16,926 nucleotides of DNA. Origin: Thalassiosira profunda (Eukaryota; Bacillariophyta; Thalassiosirophyceae; Thalassiosirales; Thalassiosiraceae). Of the stretch, positions 7,233-14,727 are shown in pieces; positions within the stretch are counted from its first letter, which is position 1, and every line of letters begins with the position of its first letter. A program made the position numbers and the translations under genes. Under the pieces are notes generated by a model, which did not search any database, was not told where the DNA came from, and saw only the letters and a list, made by a program, of their open reading frames with translations. The stretch spans positions 1 to 16,926 of the forward strand of contig JALLAP010001159.1 in NCBI GenBank assembly GCA_036939355.1, in the 5' to 3' direction.

Positions 7233-9812
7233 CTATTTCTTCTTCCCGGCGCCGCCACCACCCGGGCCCTTGGGCAGCATGCGGTGGAATTCGCCCCGTT
7301 CCTTCTGCGGAAAGCTGGTGATGGTGGTTTGGGTCGTCCTCCCTTCATTCTCGAACGAGCCATTCCCGCATTTATCAACCCACTTCTTCCGGATTGCTTG
7401 GACTCTCTGCCCGACCCCGGTGTAACCCTTTCCCCCTTTGGCTTTCTGGTCCCAACGTTTGAGATTCGACAGACATCTCTCGGCAATGGCATTTGCAATA
7501 TTCTGGGCATCGATGGCGCTCAATTCGGAATTCGCCAGGTGCCCCATCTCTTCTTCGGAGGCAATGAAGTCGAAGAGCTTGAGGCAGTGGTTGAACTTTG
7601 CATTGTCCGTGAAGCGATGCGGCCGCTTCAATGAGACAAATTTGGTTCCTGCCTTCAGCTGGTTGTTGCGCCACGCCTCAAAAATGATGTCCTCGATCTC
7701 TGTGCCACCGTGGGCTTCGTCGGCGTCGACGGCGTTGTAGTTCTGAACAATCTGCTGGGAGGCCAACTGCGGTTGCTGCTCTGCCGCCGATGCAGCCGCT
7801 GCAGCCGCTGGCAGCGCGGGCAGGTGGGCAGAGGGTTCCATTGCAAGCTCCCCGTGCAACTGAGGGGGCGACGGGATTGCTTCTGCCGGATCCGGACGTG
7901 CCTGCTTCGTAATGGGAGACGACGGCGCCGGAAGTGGAGAGGGGCGTTTCCGCGTGTCGACGGGCGATGCTGGCGCGGAGAGTGGCGCGGAGGGAGTTGG
8001 AGGCAGCGCAAACACACGCGACATCTTCCCCACCGCCTTCGTAAGCTCCTTTAGGGCCGCTGTCTGGGCGTTCACCTTCTGACCCAACTGCCTGTTCGAC
8101 GCCGTCAATTCGGACACTTCTTTCCTCAGCTTGGCGTTCTCTCTGCTTTCCCCCTCCGCCAGCACGCTGAGATTCCGCACCTCTTTCTTCAGCTCGATGT
8201 TGTCGTGCTGGAGAGTGCTGTATGATTTGCCAATCTCGTTCAGTGTCGAGACGACCTGGGTGCTGCTGCTCTCGCTCGTCAGAGACTGGAAGTCCGGATT
8301 CCTCCGGTGGAAGTCGTCTCTGATGATTTGGCCCCACAGTTTCAAGATAGCAATGGGATTATTGCTCGCGATGGGGGCTGGATCGTTCGTTGCAACACGC
8401 TCATCCACCATTCCTGCGTTTGTAATTGCCTGGCGAAGAGCCACTGTGATGGCGTTTGTCTGGCCGGCATCGGCTATGACGTCGTCATCATACATGATCA
8501 GCGACGCCACACAGGCCCGGAGAATCGTCCGCAGGCGCCCCTGCTGCTTGAAATCCTCCAGCGAAATAATCGCCAGCTTGTCAATGAGACGATCGATTGC
8601 GGTGGCGGGCATGCCCAGACACTCCAGGTTTGGAAGCGAGACTTTGGCATTGCAGTTGGTCCATCCCGCGAGGCATTTTGCGGCCTTCAACGACATTTCA
8701 ACCCGAGTCCTGTCGAAGTATGGCTCCTGATTGGTGCCGATCGAGTGGCCCGACCGAGCGTGGCTGGGGTAGAACCCGACACCTCCGATGCCCATCTCCG
8801 TGATGCCCGCAATACGGAGCGATACCGCGCTGACCATTTTCTTCTCCTTCTCCGGCACCTCCCCGGGAATGAAGTCTCGGATTGCCTTCGTCAAAAACCG
8901 TGACACACCGCTCCCCTTCATGGCAGAAAGATGGGGAAGGAGGTACAGGTTCTTCGCCTGCTCCGGCAAACGATAGAGCCCCTTCCCGGCCACAAAGTAT
9001 GATCCCATTGCATGCAATGCGTCGGTTGCATAGCCATTCTTGTTTGGAACGAATGGGCAAGCATAATCTTTCACGGTCTTTGCCTCCGTCCAGGTGGCAA
9101 CGATAGCATCGAGCAAATGGTCGTGGTGGAGTGTATTCACTCTCAAGTACTTTGATTCCCCGCCGCGGCCAACGGCGTGTTTGGTCAGCACCAACGCCAG
9201 CCTTTTGTTGGTCAACTTGTTGTAGGTGTCATTCAATTTCGTCTCCCTCAACATATTTTTGCAAATCCCCTCGCAGCTCAGTAGAACCGACCAATGCAGA
9301 GGAGGGGAGTTGTCGTCCGGCGAAGTGCAATACCGTGCGGTGCGGTAGATGGCCACCTTCGACTCTTGACCAAAGCTGTCCTCTTTGCTCTGCTGGTTGC
9401 GCCTGCAAGCCCTCGCGAACTTCACCCCCGATATATCCTCCACCGCCTCTTTATCTTTCCAGAACGGATGATCGCTGCAATTCTTCTGCAATAGATTGAT
9501 AGTTTTCCCGAGGTACCCCTTCAACGTTGTGTAGTCGAGGTATCCGCTAGGCTCCATGTCGGGGTTTGACGCGCACTTTTGATGGTTGATAGGAATGTTG
9601 GTGTCGCGGAGATACGTCGAGTATCCGAATAGAATATTCTCAAGCTCGTCCTCGAGGGTGGCGGGGCTCATGTCGTCGAGGGATTCTGATCCAAGTATCT
9701 CTGTTAGGAAATAATTGAACAGCGCGATGGCGGGCGTATCCTGCGATATCGTGGACGCGGCTCTGCTAATATCGCGCCGCAAGGCCTCAGAAGGCTTCGT
9801 TGATGCCGCCAT
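7233..9812 (-). CDS. Tyrosine recombinase/integrase-like protein of element B, 859 residues
   Basis: The frame is open back to 9980, but that upstream start would be TTG. The first ATG is at 9812 and gives 859 residues beginning MAASTKPSEALRRDISRAAS. The catalytic domain lies at about 195-385. Box I Arg is R216 in HAVGRGGESKYLRV (the R-x-x-E pattern); K245 is a candidate hairpin Lys; box II is VSLRIAGITEMG with R333 kept but the usual His replaced by V330; box III is H356 in RSGHSIGTNQEPY; the nucleophile is Y365, nine residues after H356. A leucine-zipper-like coiled coil (about 520-597) follows. Next comes a Pro/Ala/Ser linker, then a helical C-terminal module (about 703-815, FEAWRNNQLK...LKRWDQ) of unknown type and a Gly/Lys tail. 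There is no obvious similarity to the element A protein outside the active-site boxes. It is intronless and intact. Confidence 0.75.
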   Translation of the reverse strand: MAASTKPSEALRRDISRAASTISQDTPAIALFNYFLTEILGSESLDDMSPATLEDELENILFGYSTYLRDTNIPINHQKCASNPDMEPSGYLDYTTLKGYLGKTINLLQKNCSDHPFWKDKEAVEDISGVKFARACRRNQQSKEDSFGQESKVAIYRTARYCTSPDDNSPPLHWSVLLSCEGICKNMLRETKLNDTYNKLTNKRLALVLTKHAVGRGGESKYLRVNTLHHDHLLDAIVATWTEAKTVKDYACPFVPNKNGYATDALHAMGSYFVAGKGLYRLPEQAKNLYLLPHLSAMKGSGVSRFLTKAIRDFIPGEVPEKEKKMVSAVSLRIAGITEMGIGGVGFYPSHARSGHSIGTNQEPYFDRTRVEMSLKAAKCLAGWTNCNAKVSLPNLECLGMPATAIDRLIDKLAIISLEDFKQQGRLRTILRACVASLIMYDDDVIADAGQTNAITVALRQAITNAGMVDERVATNDPAPIASNNPIAILKLWGQIIRDDFHRRNPDFQSLTSESSSTQVVSTLNEIGKSYSTLQHDNIELKKEVRNLSVLAEGESRENAKLRKEVSELTASNRQLGQKVNAQTAALKELTKAVGKMSRVFALPPTPSAPLSAPASPVDTRKRPSPLPAPSSPITKQARPDPAEAIPSPPQLHGELAMEPSAHLPALPAAAAAASAAEQQPQLASQQIVQNYNAVDADEAHGGTEIEDIIFEAWRNNQLKAGTKFVSLKRPHRFTDNAKFNHCLKLFDFIASEEEMGHLANSELSAIDAQNIANAIAERCLSNLKRWDQKAKGGKGYTGVGQRVQAIRKKWVDKCGNGSFENEGRTTQTTITSFPQKERGEFHRMLPKGPGGGGAGKKK

Positions 9813-9979
9813 TGCTGCTGCTGAAGGGAGGAGGGAGGGCGCGGGCTGACGCGGAAGGGTCGAGGAGAGTTGCGAACGAGCGAGAGGAGGGCGGCGGGGG
9901 GGGTTGGGGGTGTCCTCTTCCTTCCCTCTCTCTTTCCTCTCTCTTCTTCGTCTGGCCGTCGTCGGCGGCTGCGCCGCCA
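9813..9979. other. 5' leader of the element B gene
   Basis: Strongly strand-asymmetric sequence: pyrimidine tracts on the plus strand at about 9914-9955, so purine-rich on the gene strand. The frame stays open here, but its peptide is low-complexity (Arg, Pro, Ser) and lacks an ATG, so I treat it as untranslated leader. Confidence 0.5.
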
Positions 9980-10006
9980 ACTTTCTAGAAAGTGGGCTTC
10001 GCCCAC
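9964..10006. repeat. Right terminal inverted repeat of element B with palindrome and hairpins
   Basis: The palindrome ACTTTCTAGAAAGT is at 9980-9993. It is flanked by two three-base-loop hairpins, GGCGGC-TGC-GCCGCC (9964-9978) and GTGGGC-TTC-GCCCAC (9992-10006). The 20 nt at 9978-9997 are the exact reverse complement of 6347-6366. Confidence 0.75.
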
Positions 10007-10027
10007 GAAAGTGGGAATTTTTTGAGG

Positions 10028-10257
10028 AGTAGTCAAAATCATCGGTGCAAAGAGAGGCGGCGTAGGGCCGGCGCCGCCGGCGGTCAGATGGAGAAGAGTT
10101 GCAAAGTTTTTGGTTGGTCGACGGCCGAAGGCCGCTTGAAAAGTAGGCTATTTTAGTATGTTAGTAGGACATAGAGACACTTTTTGTGAAAAAAGGCCAG
10201 TCAAATTGCAAAATCATGTCATACCAAGTACCAAGTTTCTACATACGCAGTGCCGGT
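10028..10257. other. Right flank of element B
   Basis: No gene seen. It contains a further hairpin, CGGCC-GAA-GGCCG (10122-10134), a palindromic GC block near 10060-10075, and TCATACC at 10219-10225, as at the other junctions. Confidence 0.4.
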
Positions 10258-10277
10258 TTAATTCCTACCGTAGAAAC
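10235..10277. repeat. Junction motif, copy 3, inside an inverted repeat
   Basis: TTAATTCCTACCGTAGA at 10258-10274 matches copy 1 at 2642 closely. The inverted pair GTTTCTAC (10235-10242) and GTAGAAAC (10270-10277) encloses it. CAGTGCCGG just upstream (10248-10256) is also found upstream of copy 1 (about 2596-2604). Confidence 0.5.
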
Positions 10278-10628
10278 ATACCAAAAAATCTTCCGTTGAC
10301 CGCCACCTTAAAGAGCAGCTAGAGAGATAGCAGGACAGCAAGAGAGGGAGTTTCGTCACGTGATTTTTTTTAGGTGGTACAGTCGCACCGACAAATCGGT
10401 CCCGTGTGACAGTGTGATACAGGCTTAAAAATCACGTGGTGCCCAAAAGCCTGCACAGCGACGCAAAGATGGCGCAGCAGCGCTTCCCTCGCGCGAGCGC
10501 CACGCCGCCGCCGCTCTTTGCAAGCTTGCAACGATGGCCAATCCCGGCGGCACACTCCGAGGAGTCCGTCGTCTCATAAATTTGCAAACGCCCAACTCGG
10601 ACCGCGCTCAGCAGCAGCAACATCCATC
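10278..10628. promoter_or_regulatory. Upstream region of the dehydrogenase gene, with a CACGTG inverted repeat
   Basis: CACGTGATTTTT (from 10357) and AAAAATCACGTG (10427-10438) form a perfect 12-bp inverted repeat with a loop of about 58 nt that itself contains CCGAC/GTCGG-like pairing. CACGTG is the classic bZIP/bHLH core. TTGCAA occurs at 10518-10523, 10526-10531 and 10582-10587, close to the start codon at 10629. The regulatory role is an inference. Confidence 0.4.
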
Positions 10629-12099
10629 ATGTGCGGACCGACCGACAAAGCGATGTGCGAAGACGGCCCTCTCGTCACCCAGGCCTACGTCTGCAAGGAG
10701 AAGGGCGCCAAGCTCGAACTGGCGGACATCACGCTGCCCGCGCTCACGGCCACGCAGGTTCAGCTGGACCTGACTCATTGCGGGTGAGTTGAACTGACGC
10801 TTCGCCTTTGCAACTCTGCATCTTGATTTCCTTGCAGCTGCGCAGCGCGCTCACATCTCATGCCCAAACAATGCAGATTGTGCCACACGGACATCCATAT
10901 GCGCGACAACGACTGGGGCGTCTCGAACTACCCCCTCGTCCTCGGCCACGAGGGCGTCGGCGTCGTGACGAAGCTCGGGAGCTCCGTCAAGAACCTCCGC
11001 GTCGGCGACCGCGTCGGCATCTCGTGGATCCGCGACAGCTGCGCCGGCTGCGACCCCTGCCTCGCCGGGCGGGAGAACATCTGCGAGAAGGGCTACCAGG
11101 GCCTGTACCTCGGATCCGGCGCCGGATGCTGGGGCAAGGAGCCCTACAATGAGCACGGTGGGTGCTTCTCGAAGGTCATGCGCATCGAGGAGAAGTTTGC
11201 CATCAAGCTTCCCGAGAATCTCCCGTCGGAGGTCGCGTGCCCGTTCATCTGCGGCGGCGGCACGATGTTCGAGCCTGTTGTTGATTACGTCCAAAATGGC
11301 ACCCGCGTGGCCATCGCCAGCGTCGGCGGACTCGGTACGGCTGGTATCAAATTCAGCAAGTCGTTCGGCGGCCACGTCACCGCCCTGAGCCGCGCGGAGG
11401 ACAAGCGCTCGAAGGCCCTCGCCGCCGGAGCGGACGAGTTCTACGCGTGCCTCGGCAATGCGGAGGCGANAGGACAAGCGCTCGAAGGCCCTCGCCGCCG
11501 GAGCGGACGAGTTCTACGCGTGCCTGGGCAATGCGGAGGCGATGAACGAGCTGGCGGGCAAGTTCGACGTCATCATCGACACGTGCCCAAAGAATTCCGA
11601 CGTCGGCCCCTTCCTGGGAATGGTGAGTGCAGCTCGAGAACGAGAGAGTGCATGTCAATGTGTACGTCCGAACACTGACTTTTTCGAAACACTCTATCTT
11701 GCAGCTCAAGTTCAACGGCACCTACGTTCGCGTGGGCATCCCTTCTGCCTCTGATATGGATTTCAACCACAGCTACATCCCACTCATCGTGAGTCATCTG
11801 TATTCCATTTCGTCTGCACGTTCATGCTTAATCTGAGAACCTCAACTATTCTGACGCAACACATCTATCAATCACTGCCACAGTTCACCCAGAAGAAGAT
11901 CGCCGGCAGCATCGTCACCGGCACCCGCCGCATGAAGCGGATGCTTCAGATGACGACGGACGAGCTGGAGAAGTACGGCGGCGATGGCGAGGAGTGGAAC
12001 GCCAAAGTGGTTCCGTTCAGCAGCGTGAACGAAGTGATGGACGATTTGGAGAACGGACGCAACACCAGCAACTGGCGCTACGTGCTGACCTGGGATTGA
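10629..12099 (+). CDS. Zinc-dependent medium-chain alcohol dehydrogenase, cinnamyl-alcohol-dehydrogenase type
   Basis: Exons are 10629-10783, 10877-11622, 11705-11788 and 11884-12099; all introns are GTGAGT...CAG and phases match. After removing a 73-nt assembly duplication the product is 375 residues, normal for the family. Catalytic-zinc ligands are C51 (HCGLCHTD), H76-E77 (GHEGVG) and C177. Structural-zinc ligands are C107, C110, C113 and C121 (CAGCDPCLAGRENIC). The nucleotide-binding loop is VGGLGTAG (201-208). The second beta strand ends in ALSR with no acidic residue, which suggests NADPH as cofactor. It would reversibly interconvert aldehydes and alcohols in the cytosol; no targeting peptide is visible. 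Substrate cannot be told from sequence, and in an alga a lignin role is unlikely. It converges on the membrane-protein gene at 12385. Confidence 0.93.
11398..11542 (+). repeat. 72-nt duplication around an N, assembly artefact in the dehydrogenase gene
   Basis: 11398-11469 and 11471-11542 are the same 72 nt with one mismatch (C at 11453, G at 11526), separated by N at 11470. Deleting one copy plus the N (73 nt) restores the reading frame exactly, as expected for two contig ends that overlap but were not merged. Confidence 0.93.
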
Positions 12100-12128
12100 G
12101 TACCAGAGATGGCCGAGGAGACGGAGAT

Positions 12129-12359
12129 GTAGCCAGTGGGAATTTTGGAGAGTAGAGCCCGTCCTGGCGATATTTCTCTCTTGCGGAGACTTTAGGAAGA
12201 GTAGAGGCGAGATGAGGTAGGGTGTTCAGTAATACTAGCTCAATCGCATACACAATGGCCTCTTCCCAGAGTTGCATTTGTAAGTGCCGCCATCATCGTC
12301 AACCAGTGTGTATCGATTTGTTTTGTTTCGGTCCATTGATCGAAGACGCCTCTCCACAC
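12129..12359 (-). repeat. Dispersed repeat, copy 1 (inverted relative to copy 2)
   Basis: Its reverse complement aligns along its length with 16518-16726. Shared blocks include 24 nt starting GTGTGGAGAGGCGTC (ending at 12359 on the plus strand), 23 nt at 12230-12252, AGTCTCCGCAAGAGAGAAA and AATTCCCACTGGCTAC. Copy 1 has extra segments of roughly 10-18 nt. It fills the gap between the stops of two convergent genes (12099 and 12385). Confidence 0.9.
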
Positions 12360-12384
12360 GATGTTGGCACCACTCAACATTTCC

Positions 12385-13135
12385 TCACAACGCCGATCCT
12401 TCCTCGATCAACGGCTCCGCCAAAGCCACGTCCTCCGACTTCTTCTTTGCCCGGTAGGCATCGAACGAAGCGATCGCCGCCAAGAACCAGAAGACAACCG
12501 CCGCAATTATGCACTTCATGCCCTGGGCGATGCTGCAGGTCTCCTGAAACGCGACGTCCTCCGGCATATTATCGCCGCTCGCTATCTCCTCCATCACGCT
12601 GTTGTTTTTGCACGCGCTCGAATCCAAGAACAGGAGGCTCAGCGATTGGCAGACGAATGCCAACAGATAGAGAAGCCAATCGCAACGGTGATTGAGCGAG
12701 TTGCACCTTTTGACGCAGATCCACACGAACGATAAGCCGCCGAGTATCAGCGGAAGGATGCTGAACGTCGCGGCGGCCTTCCACTTGGCATCCGCTTCCG
12801 TCTCCCCCGAATAGCCCGTGCACGAAAGGACTAGGTAGGAATAACCCTCCTCGGCGTTGGCCGTAAAGGAGACATTTTCGTGACTCCAGAATCCAAATTG
12901 GACCGTCACTGGCTGGCCGAAGCCGCTGGTGGAGGTGAATTTGATGGCGTTGCACTGCACGCATCCGATGAAGGCGAGGAAGAAGGCGATGATTGCAAAT
13001 CCGGTCGGCAGTACCGATCGAAACAATCTGCGATGGACGCGCGGCGTGAGACACAACTTTGAATGGCGATTGCACGTTGCAACGCACTACAACTCACTCC
13101 CTCGTTATTGGCACATCGTCGTCATACGTGGGCAT
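12385..13135 (-). CDS. Four-helix (tetraspan-type) membrane protein, paralogue of the gene at 1407-2233
   Basis: The main frame has no ATG at its 5' end, so I infer a first exon: complement(13098-13135), starting MPTYDDDVPITRE, joined to complement(12385-13027) over a 70-nt intron with donor GTGAGT and acceptor CGCAG; the phase fits exactly. The product has 226 residues. Helices lie at about 17-37, 97-119, 128-147 and 183-204. Between helices 1 and 2 is FTSTSGFGQPVTVQFGFW followed by LSC, matching FTSTGGNTAEPVTLYFGIW and ESC in the paralogue. Between helices 3 and 4 are SSACKNNSV and ETCSIAQGMKC, matching SSNACHDNNV and ESCSMAAGGSC. The tail is short, with a Lys-rich patch after helix 4. The conserved cysteines probably form disulphides outside the cytosol. 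I know no named family; function is unknown. Confidence 0.82.
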
Positions 13136-13669
13136 CGTTGAGAGCAATCGAAGGCGTTGCGCTGCTGGAGGGTGCTTGTCTGCCCTTGGCCCCCTCAGTT
13201 GCTCTTGCCGTTCTTAGTGTCACTGAGTTTAGATACTTTTCTCTAGGGTTAACTTTGGACCTTAGGGATAAAATAACTGCGATTCAAGAGAGGAAGCTCG
13301 CGTGCGAAGTCGGACGTGTCGCTTGTGCGATCCCAGCTGCCGCAATGACAGATAGATGTCTTGATGTTGTTATGTATCCGCTATTGATTTTTGTTGGGCC
13401 GCGACGCAATCTCCAAACTTTGTCCGCGTCTTTCTCGGGGGCAAGGCGAAATCAGAGGTCACTTTTTCGAACTCTCGCTGTCCTCTCTTAGCTCTGTTTG
13501 TCCCGCCCCACGAAGGGGGCAGATGATTCGATGATCTCAAGGTTGCTGTTCGCCGGCAAAATCTCTGACGACACGAGCGAGAGGGGCATGCACCTTGCGG
13601 CGCGAGAAGGCCACAATTTGCAAGGTTCGCTTTCAGCATCGGTGCTCTTCATTGCAAGCCGAAACAATC
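13136..13669. other. Divergent intergenic region between the 12385-13135 and 13670-14521 genes
   Basis: This should hold the promoters of both flanking genes. It has moderate GC and no convincing open frame with start and codon bias. TTGCAA occurs at 13618-13623, about 50 nt before the plus-strand start. No repeat or RNA gene is seen. Confidence 0.4.
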
Positions 13670-14521
13670 ATGAGCGACTCCCTCCCCTCCTCCGTCTCCT
13701 TCGACGCCCGCGAGGACTCGAGCATCGACGGCTCGGAGCTCACCGGCCCCCGCGACCCCGCCGCCCTCAACGTCGACGACCTCAAGCTGGCCCGGAAGAT
13801 CGCCGCCGACGCCGCCGCCATCATCAAGAGGCAGCAAGAGTCGCTCGTCGCGCTCAAGCTGCAAGTCGCCCGGCAGAAAGAAGAAATGGACGCCCTTTCG
13901 AGCCGCCTCGGCGAAAGCCGGGTCGAGAACGAGGCCCTCGCGGCCGAGCGGGCATCGCTCGTGGACGAGCTCGCCGCCGCACGAAGCGCGCCGAGGCCGG
14001 CCCCGCGCCGCTTCTCGCTGCCGTCGCGCCCGCCGGCCGACGCCCGCGTCCAGGCCACCGTGGACGGGCTCCGCCGCGCGCTGCAGAAGCAGATCAAGAG
14101 CGGCCACCGGAGGCGCCGCGAGGACGAGGCGACCATCGCGCAGCTCCGGCAGGGCAAGGAGGAGGGGCGACGGGCCTCCACGACGTCGACCCAGGAGACC
14201 GCCCCTACCTTTCTCGACGAGTCCGACGAGGATCTGAGGGCGGTGCCCCGACGTGCCGACGCCTGCCAGGCGACCCTCCGGCCGAACCACCCTCGCGCGA
14301 GGCCCCTCGCCCAATCGCTGCCTCCCCAACTCGACGCCCGCAAGTTCAACACGCTGGACGTGCCCGATACCGACACGTGGACCATCAAGGGCGAGGACAT
14401 CGAGGCCCCGTATGCCGCCAAGGCCGAGAGATCCGAGGGCCTGCTGGTGGAGTTCGGGGAGACGCGCGGCGGGAGGCAGGCCCGGGGCGACGCCCGGCGG
14501 CGGCACAGCTTGATGTACTAA
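13670..14521 (+). CDS. Coiled-coil protein of unknown function, 283 residues
   Basis: The ATG at 13670 sits in AAACAATCATGAGC; the frame is open further upstream but without another ATG. Residues 1-33 are acidic and Ser-rich. About 35-105 is a long amphipathic helix (DDLKLARKIAADAAAIIKRQ and onward, then LGESRVENEALAAERASL), a strong coiled-coil candidate. A Pro/Arg-rich linker (about 106-122) is followed by a second helical segment (about 125-165), then an acidic patch (FLDESDEDL) and a low-complexity tail ending RRRHSLMY. There are no catalytic motifs, signal peptide or membrane segments. It is probably a structural or scaffold-type protein. The other very long frames on both strands here come from the extreme GC content. 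It converges on the BCNT gene. Confidence 0.7.
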   Translation: MSDSLPSSVSFDAREDSSIDGSELTGPRDPAALNVDDLKLARKIAADAAAIIKRQQESLVALKLQVARQKEEMDALSSRLGESRVENEALAAERASLVDELAAARSAPRPAPRRFSLPSRPPADARVQATVDGLRRALQKQIKSGHRRRREDEATIAQLRQGKEEGRRASTTSTQETAPTFLDESDEDLRAVPRRADACQATLRPNHPRARPLAQSLPPQLDARKFNTLDVPDTDTWTIKGEDIEAPYAAKAERSEGLLVEFGETRGGRQARGDARRRHSLMY

Positions 14522-14727
14522 TGTCCTCGAATGATGCACATGATATGTACAATACATAAGATAAACTTGAAACAGTTTTGGATTCGCGAAGAGATCGGCC
14601 AAAGTTAGATCTGCTAACCTTTCTCTGCAATGCACAGCTAATCTCTGCAGCGTATCGCATTGCCCCCTGTTGCCCACAATTCCAGCCTCCAAACCGCCAA
14701 ACGCCAACATGCACATTTCCGTCTATT
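14522..14727. other. Convergent intergenic region between the coiled-coil and BCNT genes
   Basis: About 200 nt of lower-GC 3' sequence. No gene, repeat or clear terminator seen. Confidence 0.4.

Larger units (their letters stand above)
6326..10027. mobile_element. Mobile element B, Crypton-like, with terminal inverted repeats
   Basis: A unit of about 3.7 kb in tandem with element A. GCCCACTTTCTAGAAAGTTG (6347-6366) near the left edge has its exact reverse complement at the right (9978-9997), giving a 20-nt inverted repeat. Just outside lie similar direct repeats, GGGATTTTTTGGGGG (6326-6340) and GGGAATTTTTTGAGG (10013-10027), which could be target-site duplications with differences. Inside is a single long minus-strand recombinase gene. 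Terminal inverted repeats are not typical of described Cryptons, which makes this architecture unusual. Boundaries are inferred from the repeats. Confidence 0.55.

Noticed and set aside
9813..9980. N-terminal extension of the element B recombinase to 9980
   Set aside because: The first codon would be TTG, the peptide is low-complexity, and the region overlaps the terminal palindrome. The first ATG is at 9812.
2642..10027. DIRS, Ngaro or LTR retrotransposon
   Set aside because: No reverse transcriptase, RNase H or aspartic protease motifs appear in any frame of either element.
13498..14716. Long open frames of 353 (+) and 355 (-) codons overlapping the coiled-coil gene
   Set aside because: They are antisense or frame-shifted shadows in GC-rich sequence with Arg/Gly/Pro-dominated composition. 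The 13670-14521 frame has a normal composition and heptad pattern.
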